NCBI GenBank assembly: GCA_010015805.1
Contig: ML978121.1
Coordinates: 3,224,001-3,288,000 of the forward strand
DNA: 64,000 nt
Reading direction: 5' to 3'
Source: Rhizodiscina lignyota
Taxonomy: Eukaryota > Ascomycota > Dothideomycetes > Aulographales > Rhizodiscinaceae
This document shows, piece after piece, positions 31,686 to 42,527 of the stretch (position 1 is its first letter; each line of letters starts with the position of its first letter). The position numbers and the translations under genes were made by a program. Under the pieces are notes generated by a model. It made no database searches, was not told the DNA's origin, and was given only the letters and a program-made list of their open reading frames with translations.

Positions 31686-32669
31686 ATGCCTTCATCGCCC
31701 GCACTGACAGAAAAAGACTTGCCATCACTAAATGGCCGTGTCTATCTTGTGACGGGTGGATACGCTGGAATTGGCTATGAGCTTGCGAAAATTCTGTATT
31801 CGGCAGGCGGTATGGTTTGGATTGCAGGACGCAGCAGAGACAAAGCAGAAGCCGCCATTGAAGCCATGATGGAGAACAATGATACGTCAAATCATTCTGG
31901 AGAGCAAGCGGATGCAAGGAATGCGCCCGGAGAAGTGAAATTTCTCCACCTAGATCTTGCCGACCTGAGCACCATCAAGGGAGCTGCTCAGGAGTTGCTT
32001 AGCAACTCCTCCCGCCTGGATATCGTATGGCACAACGCTGCCGTTATGGTTCCACCGGATGATACGCCAGCTACGCCTCAAGGGCACGATATCCAGTTGG
32101 CCACGAACGTCCTCGGCCCTTTCTTGCTGCAGCACTTCCTGAACCCACTTACTCTTTCCACGGCAGCTCGCTCAGACGTAAAGAAGAACGACGTACGTGT
32201 CATCTGGCTGACGAGTAATGCGCATACCGGCGCACCGAAACCCGACGGAGTCGACTGGGACAATATCGAACTGACCGGCCACACAGGATTTATCGGACGG
32301 CTAAAGAAGTATAGTCAGAGCAAGGCGATGAACAATATTCTGGCCTACGAGTTTGCGAGACGATATGGCGACAAAGGAATCGCGAGCTTGTCAGTGCATC
32401 CTGGGGCCTTGAGTTCCGGTCTACAGAAGGATCTGCCATGGCTGATAGACAAGATATTCTCCCTGAGGAGACAGCCACCAAAGTTTGGTGCGTACAGCGA
32501 GTTGTTCGCGGGTTTCGTTGATGTTGAGCCTGAGAAGAATGGAGGGTTTGTCGCACCGTTTGGGACCTGGGGCGAATGTGACCCTGCGATCAAAGAAGGG
32601 ATGGAGAAACAAGGCACAGGCAAGCGATTGTGGGAGTTGCTGGAGAGTGAGTTTAAAGAATGGATATGA
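31686..32669 (+). CDS. Short-chain dehydrogenase/reductase, retinol-dehydrogenase type
   Basis: Single exon, 327 aa from ATG 31686 (the frame is open upstream but without ATG). The cofactor-binding motif TGGYAGIGYELAK is near residue 20, the NNAG-equivalent reads WHNAAVM, and the catalytic pair is YSQSK, all in the right order. An insertion between the first helix and the next strand (MMENNDTSNHSGEQADARN) lengthens the protein. Expected reaction: NAD(P)-dependent oxidation or reduction of a carbonyl or alcohol. Substrate unknown. The C-terminal part (LRRQPPKFGAYSELFAGF) resembles fungal retinol-dehydrogenase-like SDRs. Confidence 0.88.
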   Translation: MPSSPALTEKDLPSLNGRVYLVTGGYAGIGYELAKILYSAGGMVWIAGRSRDKAEAAIEAMMENNDTSNHSGEQADARNAPGEVKFLHLDLADLSTIKGAAQELLSNSSRLDIVWHNAAVMVPPDDTPATPQGHDIQLATNVLGPFLLQHFLNPLTLSTAARSDVKKNDVRVIWLTSNAHTGAPKPDGVDWDNIELTGHTGFIGRLKKYSQSKAMNNILAYEFARRYGDKGIASLSVHPGALSSGLQKDLPWLIDKIFSLRRQPPKFGAYSELFAGFVDVEPEKNGGFVAPFGTWGECDPAIKEGMEKQGTGKRLWELLESEFKEWI

Positions 32670-33525
32670 GAGCTACTCTAACGTCTTCTCCACTCTACCT
32701 CTAATATTAGAACTCTACGTCATCGACATTATTGTGACTAGAATAGGAAATAGTGAAGTGCATGTGTGTAATTCGAGATGAAATATATTCCTCGGCGGGT
32801 GGGGCGGAAAGTTGATCGGCGCGTGCCGAGACACGCTCCGACGCGTGGAACAGGGGTGGGTCACATCTCACTCCGATGGGAGGGAGAGACAGGTGTCATC
32901 CACCGACAAAACCACTTCTCCATGACGATTTCCGACTCTCTCAACGCTTACCAGACGTGATTCTGCGTCCTCGGAGACTGTTATCTAGAACAGTCACCCA
33001 CTCGCACCTTGACTGGCGTTCCGCTGGACCCTGCATTCGAACACGAAGCGGACGCTACCTCGACCCTGGACATCTTTCCTGCATGAGCTCACACCTCCCA
33101 TCTATCGCGCAATCATCTGATGCCTCCGCATGCAGCCATAGCAGCCTCATCCAGTGCTGCCTTGTCAGCGGCTCAAAGGACACGCTTATCAAGGTCCCCC
33201 GATCCCTGATATCTAATCATTTTTAGCTGCGTATTGCACCTGTGCCACGGTCGGCTGGGGCGGCACCAGTACAAAACCGTTCACGCAGACCTCCACTGGA
33301 CTCCAAGCGTGGATCTTCGACTTTGAGACTCTGGAGAACGTTGCTCAACTCTCAACTTACGACTTTCGAACCTCATTGACAGTATCTTCTCATCTCTCGG
33401 CCTATCTATTGCCAACCTTACCTCGGAGCCCTCAAGATTTGTGCAGATGAGAAATTACTCGACGTTTCTATCCATACGAAGATTAACTGGGCAGGGGCCA
33501 GGGTTGCCGATCCATAGAAGAGAAA
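32670..33525. other. Intergenic spacer and long 5' leader
   Basis: About 855 bp before the MFS gene. CT-rich stretches at 33300-33420 suggest a leader. No separate gene supported. Confidence 0.45.
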
Positions 33526-35555
33526 ATGTCGTGGTTCCTTAAGCTGGTCCATACCAAAGAGACCGCAAATTATCCTGGAGTACTAATTCCTTTGCAACAG
33601 GTTCAGCGGTACCAACCGGTAGACTCTGAACCGGAAGTCAAACCTGACGACGGTGCTGCAGATGATGAAGATGACCAGCCACTGCTCCCGGGTGACACGT
33701 GGGATTTGGGAAGCTTGAAAGCCGAGATTGAGAAAGAGCTGGCGGAATCTGGGAAGGATTCGCCTTATGAAAGTATGTTAGCTCCTTCCATACTCATTTG
33801 GTTAACCTTGTTGACCATTTGTAGGAAAGTCAAGAGTTATAAACAGAGCCATTCAAGATGTGGGGATGGGACGATATCAGTGGGAGCTTTTTACGTTATG
33901 CGGCATGGGTTGGCTAGCAGACAAGTGAGTACCTCTCAACGCCACCCCTCGGACGGTCAAGCTAACTATCAGAAGTCTATGGATGCAGGTAGGTTTGAGG
34001 AAGATATATTTGGTCACGTGTCACTAACAGCAGCTGGAGGGACTGGCGCTAGTTCTACCTCGTCTTGCAGTCGACTTTGGGGTGAGCGAAAATGATGTTC
34101 GTTACACCACTATGATCACTTTCATCGGTCTTTCTATCGGATCGACGTTCTGGGGCATCGCTTCAGATTTGATAGGCCGCCGTCCAGCCTTTAACATGAC
34201 GCTTTTCCTATGCGGTGCTTTTGGATTCGCTGCTGCTTTCGGTCCAAACTGGCCTGGGACAGCAGCTTTGTTTCTTTGTATGGGCCTCGGAGTCGGCGGC
34301 AATCTTCCTGTGGATGGTGCATTGTTTCTCGAATTCTTGCCTTTCGAATCCAACAACCTCCTCACCCTATTGTCCGTTTGGTGGCCGGTCGGACAACTCA
34401 TTGCATCTCTTGGTCCGTTCTTCTGCCAATGGAAAGTACCGTTGCTAACGTGACGTAGTTGCTTGGGCGGTTATTCCACCATTCTCGTGCGATACGAAGC
34501 TCGAATCTTGCGTCTTGACCAATGGCGAACAACCTTGCTGTGCCAGAGAAGACAATCGCGGCTGGCGTTATTTCATCGGCATCCTGGGAATCATGACATT
34601 TTTAATGTTCATCTGTAGATTCTTTCTATTCAGACTCTACGAGTCTCCGAAGCTCCTCCTTTCCCGTGGTCGACAGGACGAGGCAGTGGCCGTTGTGCAT
34701 GGGATTGCTCATCACAATAAAGCAAAGACATGGCTTACCGAAGAAATTCTCAACGCTGTTGGAGGCCACCCAGAAGCCCAATCATTGACTCAGACTGCCG
34801 CGGAGATTGCCAAGAGCAAGACGAACGCACTTTCGTGGCAAGTTATGAAGCCGCTGTTTCAAGGATGGAGACTCGCAGTGACGACTATTCTGATATGGAT
34901 CATTTGGGCGACGTATGTCTTGTCGTCAATTTTCTGCAACCACAACTGACAATCATAGGATCGGAATGGCATACCCATTATTTAATGCATTCTTGCCGCA
35001 GTATCTGGCAAAATCTGGCAAAGATCAGGCTCCTGTATCGACCCAGACCGTCTATCGGAACTATTTCATCACCTCAGCGGCTGGTGTACCCGGAAGTATC
35101 ATAGCTTGCTGGACCGTCGACATCAAGTATGTTGGCCGTAAAGGCACAATGGCTATTTCCACCTTGTTCAGTGCCATTTTCCTGTACTTGTTCACCGCCT
35201 CGACGACCCCGGCATACCAAACGTTCTGTTCTGCCGCGGAGGCATTTTGGCAGGTGAGTGGTGACGCACTTCATCACCCGATTGCACTTTGATGCTGACA
35301 GCTTTCCAGAACATCATGTATGGCGTACTGTATGCATATACGCCCGAAGTATTTCCTGCTCCGAACCGCGGGACAGCCACTGGCATTGCGTCTCTTCTGA
35401 ATCGTATCACCGGCATCTGCGCACCTATCGTTGCTGCGAACAGCGGGATCAAGGATCCTCTCGCTCCAATTCTGGCGGCTGGTGCAATATATCTTGTTTC
35501 ATTTGTAGCCACTGTTTTCTTGCCCATAGAGACAAGAGGGCAGCAGAGTCTTTAA
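33526..35555 (+). CDS. MFS transporter, sugar/SV2-like, with 16-nt microexon
   Basis: Phase-consistent exons: 33526-33772, 33825-33924, 33973-33988, 34034-34412, 34459-34912, 34959-35253 and 35310-35555, up to 578 aa. Twelve hydrophobic segments are expected; the pattern GMGWLADK, then LWMQLEGLALVLPRLA, FWGIASDLIGRRPAFN and FLCMGLGVGGNLPVDGALF fits the sugar-transporter/SV2 branch. A large loop contains paired cysteines (PPFSCDTKLESC; QPCCARE). The third exon is only 16 nt and adds SLWMQ. A further intron at 33547-33600 (54 nt, in frame, with tactaat and caacag) may also be removed, shortening the N-terminus. Substrate unknown. Confidence 0.88.
33973..33988 (+). other. Microexon of the MFS gene (16 nt)
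   Basis: Flanked by gctaactatcag and gtaggt. Including it restores the frame between 33924 and 34034 and supplies the conserved LWMQ of the first transmembrane helix. Confidence 0.75.
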
Positions 35556-36074
35556 GAATTGTACAATAAGGGAAAAGGGCGTTGTGGGTTGAGGTTGTAT
35601 CATAGCTTGCATAGTTTGGCGCTCAATAATCGACGCCGCCGGAGTCTCTAGTCTTGCAAAACATACACTAGTAAAGACATGCATGATCTCCTGCTCTTGT
35701 ACGTATCAGAATTTGGATTGGGTTCGCGCAGGATGCTCCGTGCCGAATCAAACGCTGTGAATGGCTGCGGCCCGAGCCAGGCTGGAGATGCACTTTGCGT
35801 CACTGGGCAGAGCGGCGCTAATCCCAAAGTGGTGCACTAAGCTAGCAACCGGCTCTCGCACGCCTGCACATGGATGCACCACAGCACGCCTCGCAACCAC
35901 TTCGCAACGGCCCTTCAACACATCCTCGTTGTCGAGGCGCGTGATTCCCGCTGCGCCTCATGACAGTCTAATTCGCGTGCAGCACCACAGCCAGCGATAT
36001 TATCGACGTGCCTGTCCGCCTCGTGCTCGTCCAAACATCGCTCTGCTGGCTGCTAAGACAGCTCCCGGCCTGCA
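35556..36074. other. Promoter region of VAC8 with an upstream frame
   Basis: About 520 bp. An ATG frame at 35761-36099 (112 codons, Ala/Arg-rich with a presequence-like start) overlaps VAC8 exon 1 in another frame. It may be an upstream ORF or chance. Confidence 0.4.
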
Positions 36075-38158
36075 ATGGCCTTCCTCTGCCAGAGGCTGAT
36101 AGCTTTCTGCTGCGGTGGTACGTCGCCTTTAACCCATCCTTTCGCCTTTGAAGACGAGCTAAGCTGATTACTGTTTCGCCAGGTCGGTCCAAGGACAGCC
36201 TCTATGATCCGATCCTCGCAGACTCTGAACGCGAAGCTGTCAGCGACTTGCTGGGTTACCTTGAAAACGTACATCTCTCCTTCCACCGCAACAACGGCCT
36301 GATTGGTCCACCGCTGACTTCCTCCTACACAGAGGGCAGACACAGACTTCTTCTCCGGACCACCACTGCAAGCTCTGAGCACCCTTGTTTACTCAGAGAA
36401 TATCGACCTCCAGCGGAGCGCAAGCTTGACGTTTGCTGAGATCACCGAACGAGGTATGCAACCTCTGATATACACAGTAAACATAAATCCTATACTAAAA
36501 GCATGCCGCAAAGCAGATGTCCGAGAAGTCGACCGCGAAACCCTCGATCCAATCCTCTTCTTGCTGCAGAACAATGACATCGAAGTGCAACGAGCCGCAA
36601 GCGCTGCGCTGGGCAATCTGGCGGTTAACAGTATGTCTATACTACTGTTCTGTGAAGGTCAATATTTGACATGCTTTAGCCGAGAACAAAGTTAAAATCG
36701 TCGAGCTTGGCGGACTTGGGCCGCTCATCAAGCAAATGAACTCACCTAATGTCGAGGTCCAATGCAACGCGGTAGGATGCATCACAAACCTAGCCACACA
36801 CGAAGAGAACAAAGCAAAGATAGCACGCTCTGGAGCTCTGGCCCCTCTTACAAAGTTGGCGAGGTCAAAGGATATGCGCGTCCAGAGAAATGCTACTGGC
36901 GCCTTATTGAACATGACACATTCAGGTAAGATTAACTTGGACCCCAATATGGTTGGATCAGATACACTGATACAGTCCATGATATCCACAGATGAGAATC
37001 GCCAGCAACTAGTAAATGCCGGTGCCATTCCCGTCCTCGTACAGCTCCTCTCCTCCACCGACGTCGACGTGCAATACTACTGTACAACCGCCCTGTCAAA
37101 CATTGCCGTCGATGCTTCGAACCGTAAAAGACTCGCCAACCAGGAACCACGACTCATACAGTCACTCGTACACCTCATGGAGTCGGATAGCCCAAAAGTA
37201 CAGTGCCAAGCAGCGCTCGCGCTCCGCAATCTTGCGTCGGACGAGAAGTATCAATTAGACATCGTGCGGGCCAGAGGACTCCCACCACTCTTAAAGTTGC
37301 TTAAGAGCACATACCTACCTCTAATCTTAAGCGCTGTTGCGTGCATCAGGAACATTAGCATACATCCCGCCAATGAATCTCCGATCATAGATGCAGGCTT
37401 CCTCAACCCACTTGTGGACCTGCTAGGCGCGACCGAAAACGAAGAAATTCAATGCCATGCGATCTCTACGCTACGGAATCTCGCTGCATCGAGCGACAGG
37501 AACAAGGAGCTGGTACTACAAGCAGGAGCAGTGAGCAAGTGCACGGAGCTCGTACTCCATGTGCCGTTAAGCGTCCAGAGCGAGATGACTGCGGCAATTG
37601 CAGTGTTGGCTTTAAGCGACGAGCTAAAACCGAAGTTGCTAGATTTGGGCGTCTTCGACGTCTTAATTCCTCTCACGGAAAGCGAAAGCGTGGAAGTGCA
37701 GGGGAACAGCGCAGCAGCCTTGGGTAATCTAAGCAGTAAAGGCATGTTTCACTTCCTTCTGCCTTATTGGGTACGGTTTTACTAACCTAGATATTATACT
37801 AGTTGGCGACTACACCCCCTTCCTCAAGAAATGGAATGAGCCCCAAGGCGGCATTTCTGGGTACCTCAGCCGCTTCCTCGCATCCGGCGACGCGACGTTC
37901 CAACATATTGCAATTTGGACACTACTTCAACTACTCGAGAGCGAAGACAAGAGGTTACTTGACGCGATACGGAAGACCGACGATATTGTCAAGATGGTCA
38001 AGATGATTGCAGAGAAGAATATTGACGAAAGTGGGGAGGGAGAAGATGGTGAGGGTGACGATGGTACAGATGGCGGAGAAGGTGAGGTTGTAGGCCTAGC
38101 AAGAAAATGTGCAGAATTGCTTGGAGTTGGAGAAGGGAAAGGGCTTGTCGAGGGTTGA
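36075..38158 (+). CDS. VAC8: Armadillo-repeat vacuolar protein Vac8
   Basis: Seven exons, 36075-36117, 36183-36268, 36333-36453, 36517-36630, 36680-36925, 36992-37741 and 37803-38158; 528 aa. The frame shows tandem armadillo repeats of classic Vac8 type ([92 protein letters not shown]). Vac8 sits on the vacuole membrane and acts in inheritance, fusion, nucleus-vacuole junctions and Cvt/autophagy via Atg13. Intron 6 begins with GC (gcatgt), the only choice that keeps SSKVGDY. The start, [15 protein letters not shown], has cysteines for palmitoylation but Ala instead of the usual Gly at position 2. The C-terminus is acidic. Confidence 0.93.
37742..37802 (+). other. GC-AG intron in VAC8
   Basis: The donor is gcatgt after ...agtaaag and the acceptor is atactag. 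Using it gives NLSSKVGDY, the family consensus. The nearest GT donor (gtaaag) would drop three conserved residues. Confidence 0.7.
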
Positions 38159-38856
38159 ATTGCCTAAGTGGCGAGCTTTGATGGCATTCTTTCAACACTC
38201 ACCGGTTTACTTCTGGCGTTACTATTGTCTCTTGGTATGGACGGGCACGGCGTTCAAGCGTTTCACTGGTCGCCTCTCAGCACTGATACCGAGCGAGCAT
38301 CCGATGGTTACCTCTTTTTCGAACTTCTTCCCTGTTGTTTTGGCGAGAATGTGAATGGATGAAGGTGGGCAGAGGGAAGAAGCACCGTATTTTCCGTTCT
38401 GCATAATGTGTCGAGCATGGCTTGATTTTCTAGTTCGTCCCAAATACCAGGGATGGGTGGACAGGATCCATTCGGGCATGCTGAGGGACACAGATAGACT
38501 TTTCAATGGAATTACATGAAAATGACTACTGTCATGTGCGTAAGTACAATTTCCATGTGAACTCATAATTATGATGTGTGGTTTTCTACTAAACTCGCCT
38601 AAGTCCGACTTTCTAGCGGAGGAGAGCGAAGTTGAGCGGGGAGTCGGCATTGCATTCCTTAGCCTCTTCCTCTCCCTTTACTCCACCTTTATCAACTGAG
38701 CACCCGCTCTAGATATGCGTAGATTGTACGTGCAAGTCACATGTGCAGCAAATAGGTAGGACGGATTGATTTTTCTCGTCTTGCTCTCATTATTCGTCCT
38801 TCATTCAGAGTCTTGGTACTACCTACGTGCAATCCATCCTCAAGTCAGCAAACATC
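38159..38856. other. Intergenic spacer
   Basis: About 700 bp between VAC8 and the SDR gene. No supported gene. Confidence 0.5.
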
Positions 38857-39725
38857 ATGGCGTTCGACTTCAAGGGCAAAGTTTTCGTTGTCTCAGGCGC
38901 TGGTTCTGGGATGGGACTGGCTACCGCGAAACTTTTATACGAATGCGGAGCCAACATTTCAATAGTCGACAATCGGCGCGAGGCCATCGTCGCGGCTCTC
39001 CCCGATATTACGGGCGGTAAAGTCTCGCCGCCTTCTGAGACTAAGGATGCGGTACACGAAGACGACCGCATCATTGCGCTGGAGGTTGATGTTAGCTCTT
39101 CCGCCCAAGTCAATGCGTGGACCGAGGCCACGGTGAAGAAGTTCGGGCGATTGGATGGGGCAGCGAATCTCGCGGGCATCACGTCGGGGAAGAAGAAGGT
39201 TGTTGATATCACGGACGAGGATTGGGATCGAATGATGGTATTTCTCATTTCTCCTCTCAAAGACATATCGCGCCGAACTTCTGACACGGTTTGTAGAGAG
39301 TCAATCTCACCGGGACGTTCTACGCTACCCGCGCACAAGTCAAAGCTATGGAAAGCCTCAAGATGGAAGCTGCTAGCATCGTCAACACATCCTCGATCTA
39401 CGGCATCTCGGGCAAAGAGACGTCGTCGGATTACTCCGCAGCGAAGCACGGTGTTATCGGCATGTCAAGCTCGTGCGCGAAAGAAGTAGGCGAGAATGGT
39501 ATCAGAGTGAACTGTATCGCTCCTGGAATCATCGACACGAGGATGGTTCGCTCGCTGCCGCCGCACTTTCTGGAGTCTCATGCAAGAACGCTCCAGTATG
39601 GTCAGGCGTTGCACAGGATGGCGGAGGCCAAGGAAGTGGCGAATCTGATTGGCTTTCTGCTGAGTGATTTGAGCAGCTTCATAACGGGTGCTACTTATAC
39701 GATTGACGGGGGCCAGATATGTTAA
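38857..39725 (+). CDS. Short-chain dehydrogenase/reductase, classical type
   Basis: Two exons, 38857-39237 and 39297-39725, 269 aa; the intron (gtattt...ttgtag) is phase 0. Cofactor motif SGAGSGMG, NLAGI (NAG motif), Ser in NTSSIYG, catalytic YSAAK, and the C-terminal ITGATYTIDGGQ that is typical of FabG-like classical SDRs. Such enzymes oxidise or reduce hydroxyl or keto groups with NAD(P). It is followed on the same strand by an HpcH/HpaI aldolase and then by an EthD-fold protein on the other strand. This suggests a small catabolic or biosynthetic group, which is inference. Confidence 0.9.
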
Positions 39726-40722
39726 GGAAGGACAAACTGCACATGAGGATCCGTGTTCGATATGTCGTCTCGATGAGAGAATATCAGGAATGATTGTGTT
39801 CAGGGTTCAATATGAACCAGTACAGAAGAACTGTGAAATAGGTTAGAGGATGCTTTTGAATATGGTGGTCTACTAAAATGATATATCTGATATGTACAGA
39901 GTAGACCGCAGATGCATTGGACAAGTTCGGGAGTAGCAAAATCCCAGCAGCAAAAATTCGCAGTAAGCTTGAATCTCACACGATGACGAATCCGTCGGTG
40001 ATGTATCTTAAAGGGGTACTCGTAGAGTATGTCGTATTACACATCTCGGAGAGTTGCTGTATGCGAAGTTGTTCGTGCTCTTGATTGTCTCGGGCCGACA
40101 TCTTGTCGAGTGAGAGATTTGATTGCTAGAACTTCACCGACTCAAGAGAGCATTATATGAGAGATTGCCTGAATATTCCGACAAATGATGTGTGATGGAA
40201 ATGCACATGTGTCTCAGGGGGTGAATGATAGTGAAAAGAATCGGAATTTCGGTGGATTACCGCCTCTTTTTGGAATCCAGATACGACACCTCCAGGAAGA
40301 ACTCGAAGGTCTAAATTGTCTCTTGCAATGAACTGACTCTATGAAGGAAATCAATGGCGGAAAGAACTATCTTCATATTTGAGGAATCTTGCTTAAGGTG
40401 GTTCGAAGAACAACATAACAATTCCAAATCCTCGCTGACGGCCGCAAACTCCGAAAACGGCGAGTTGATGCGATGCCCGGAAAGGGTTGCCGCGACAGCG
40501 CTACAAGTGGATTTTCTCAATTGAGGAGATCTCGTAAGCGGGTCCCGAGGCATATAGCTTGGAGATCGTTCGTCTCGCTCGTGTAGGATGTGGGAAGATT
40601 AATAGCTGAGTTGTGAGAGACTCCGCTCGTTCATACAATTCATTCTTCCTGCTTTCATAATCCGTAAAGGTGTCTGTATCCATTATACCCTTATTTGACA
40701 TCTTTGAGCCCTTGAAGTCAAA
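39726..40722. other. Intergenic spacer (1 kb)
   Basis: Between the SDR and the aldolase gene. Open frames on the minus strand that reach into the aldolase gene are shadows. No other feature recognised. Confidence 0.5.
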
Positions 40723-41725
40723 ATGCCGAATTTTCCTGAATTGTTTACGAAGAATGAGGTGCAGATCGGGACGTTTCTCACATTTCCGAGCGTTCACAGG
40801 TGAGCTTTGGACTAATATTAATGACTTGTATGTAGCAATGAACTGAGATACTCTCTTGTAGCGCTCAAGTAATGAGCCAGCTCGGATTCGCATTCCTGAT
40901 AGTTGATGGCGAGCATAACCCCCTTTCGCCGCAAGATTGGACACATATTGTTCACGCAGTTGCGAGTGCTTCTCATGGCCGCGTCGTCCCGCTGGTTCGG
41001 ATTCCAGCACCCGGAGTTGAATATGTAAAGCGATCTACATACCGCGATAGACTCATGTAAGCTAACGCAGGCAGGTAAAATGGGGACTGGACTCTGGTGC
41101 GGCGGGGATTGTTATCCCAATGGTCCAAACGAGGGCAGAAATGGAGTCAGTCGTCAGATATGGAAGATATCCGCCGCTGGGTCAGAGAAGCTTCGGCCCG
41201 TAAGTTCTCTGTTTGGCGTCAAAGAGTCAGCTAAGAGGCATCTACAGTTTCCATGCACAGTTTGCCGATGTGTCAGAGGACGCCAGCATGATGAAGTACT
41301 TCACAAAACAGCAAGTCAACGTTCACAAGACACTTGCTTCGCATTCCGCTGACAGATAACTCAGAGCGAAAGATGTTGCGATAATTCCAATGATTGAGTC
41401 AGCACAAGGGGTGGAGAACTGCGACGAGATCCTCAGCGTAAAAGGAATTTCTGGTGTGTTCGTGGGCAGCTCTGATCTTCGACTCTCTCTCGGCCTGATG
41501 GGCCCTGATGGAACGGAGGAGGTTTTTCTCTCGGCGCTGCAGAAAATTGCAGACACGGGGAAGAAATACGGCCTGCCTGTTGGAGCTTGGGTGCCCCATA
41601 GCGCCGCTGTGGAAAGGAACAAGAAATTCGGGTTTACCTGGTTCAGCGTTGGATCCGACGGTGCTTGCATCGCACAGGGCGGAGCGCAACTTCTGAAAGA
41701 TGCAAGCGCAGCCTCGAAGATATGA
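40723..41725 (+). CDS. HpcH/HpaI-family aldolase
   Basis: Five exons, 40723-40799, 40862-41024, 41075-41199, 41248-41310 and 41365-41725; 262 aa, the family's usual size. Motifs: VDGEHNPLSP near the N-terminus, the first part of the metal site, then VKWGLDSGAAGIVIPMVQTR, YPPLGQRSFGP, IPMIESAQGVEN and GVFVGSSDLRLSLG. These class II aldolases cleave or form 2-keto-3-deoxy or 4-hydroxy-2-oxo acids to release pyruvate, with a divalent metal. Intron 4 (41311-41364) has a GC donor in the perfect context gcaagt; it is the only phase-correct choice and restores the fold between KYFTK and AKDVAII. The gene stands tail-to-tail with an EthD-fold gene. Confidence 0.85.
41311..41364 (+). other. GC-AG intron in the aldolase gene
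   Basis: Donor gcaagt, likely branch cgctgac, acceptor actcag. It joins phase 2 to phase 2 and gives FTKQAKDVAIIPM. No GT donor nearby restores the frame without losing family residues. Confidence 0.7.
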
Positions 41726-41904
41726 ACGATGGGTTACAGGGACAAACCAAGTAGAGATGAGTCTTGTTCCTTTGGGGGGGACTCAATAACAAGCGTCTCT
41801 CAATGGATTACAGCTTGCAATCAGCCCATCCAATACCAATTTTACACATGAACGAGAGAATATATATCGACAGTCCTCGATTCAGAAATCTCTACACCTT
41901 ACGC

Positions 41905-42527
41905 TTATATCAATAATTTGCCTATTCTCTTGTGGTGTTCCTCCCATTGTAGCCGATATTCCGCGTCCTCGTCTCCAAGCGTAGATTCGCCGCTGCTAAT
42001 ATTGACCACGGTCTTTCCGGAGTAGACAGCAGTGATTCCGCCATCGGCACTCTTCTTGTCGATTAGATTGAATTCGTCTAGATCAATCACTTCCTTATAG
42101 TAATGATGTTGAAAGGCCTCGTGAAATTTGTCCAGGCTCTCGGCCTCGAAAGCGGCTATGCCATCGAATTCTTTTCCGTTAATTTCTCCGGAAACATGCA
42201 TCTGAAGCTGGTATTCAGTTGAGCTCGATAGAACCAAAGCTAGACACCTACCTGGCGGTACCCTTGAATTCCACAAGCCTCAGCCCAAGGCACGCATAGT
42301 GGACCGTGTACTCCCTAATGGTCATTTACATGAGTCTTCATGAGACTGGACGTAGGTCTTTGTCTGAGATTATTCATCGGATACTCACAGCCCAATATTC
42401 GTAGAACGATTCTCTGGTGAGTTCAGGGTTCCGCCTGATGTCTGCAGGATGCTTAGAATACATGAACTGGGCGCCTTAAGTGACTATCAAAGTACATACA
42501 CATCAAGATGTTCACGTTGGTATGCAT
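41905..42527 (-). CDS. EthD-domain-like protein (dimeric alpha/beta barrel)
   Basis: Four exons, 42527-42500 (28 nt), 42441-42389, 42314-42252 and 42207-41905; 148 aa. All introns keep phase (gtatgt...ctgcag; gtgagt...cattag; gtaggt...taccag). The spliced start MHTNVNILMYIRRNPELTRE followed by SFYEYWAGVHGPLCVPWAE is the typical first strand and helix of EthD proteins, with HGPL. Later AEYRLQWEEHHKRIGKLLI closes the fold. EthD-like barrels often assist ring closure, monooxygenation or ether degradation in polyketide or catabolic pathways. A link with the aldolase and SDR next door is inference. Confidence 0.75.

Noticed and set aside
40501-41010. 169-codon minus-strand frame
   Set aside because: It overlaps the first exons of the aldolase on the other strand and shows no family features.
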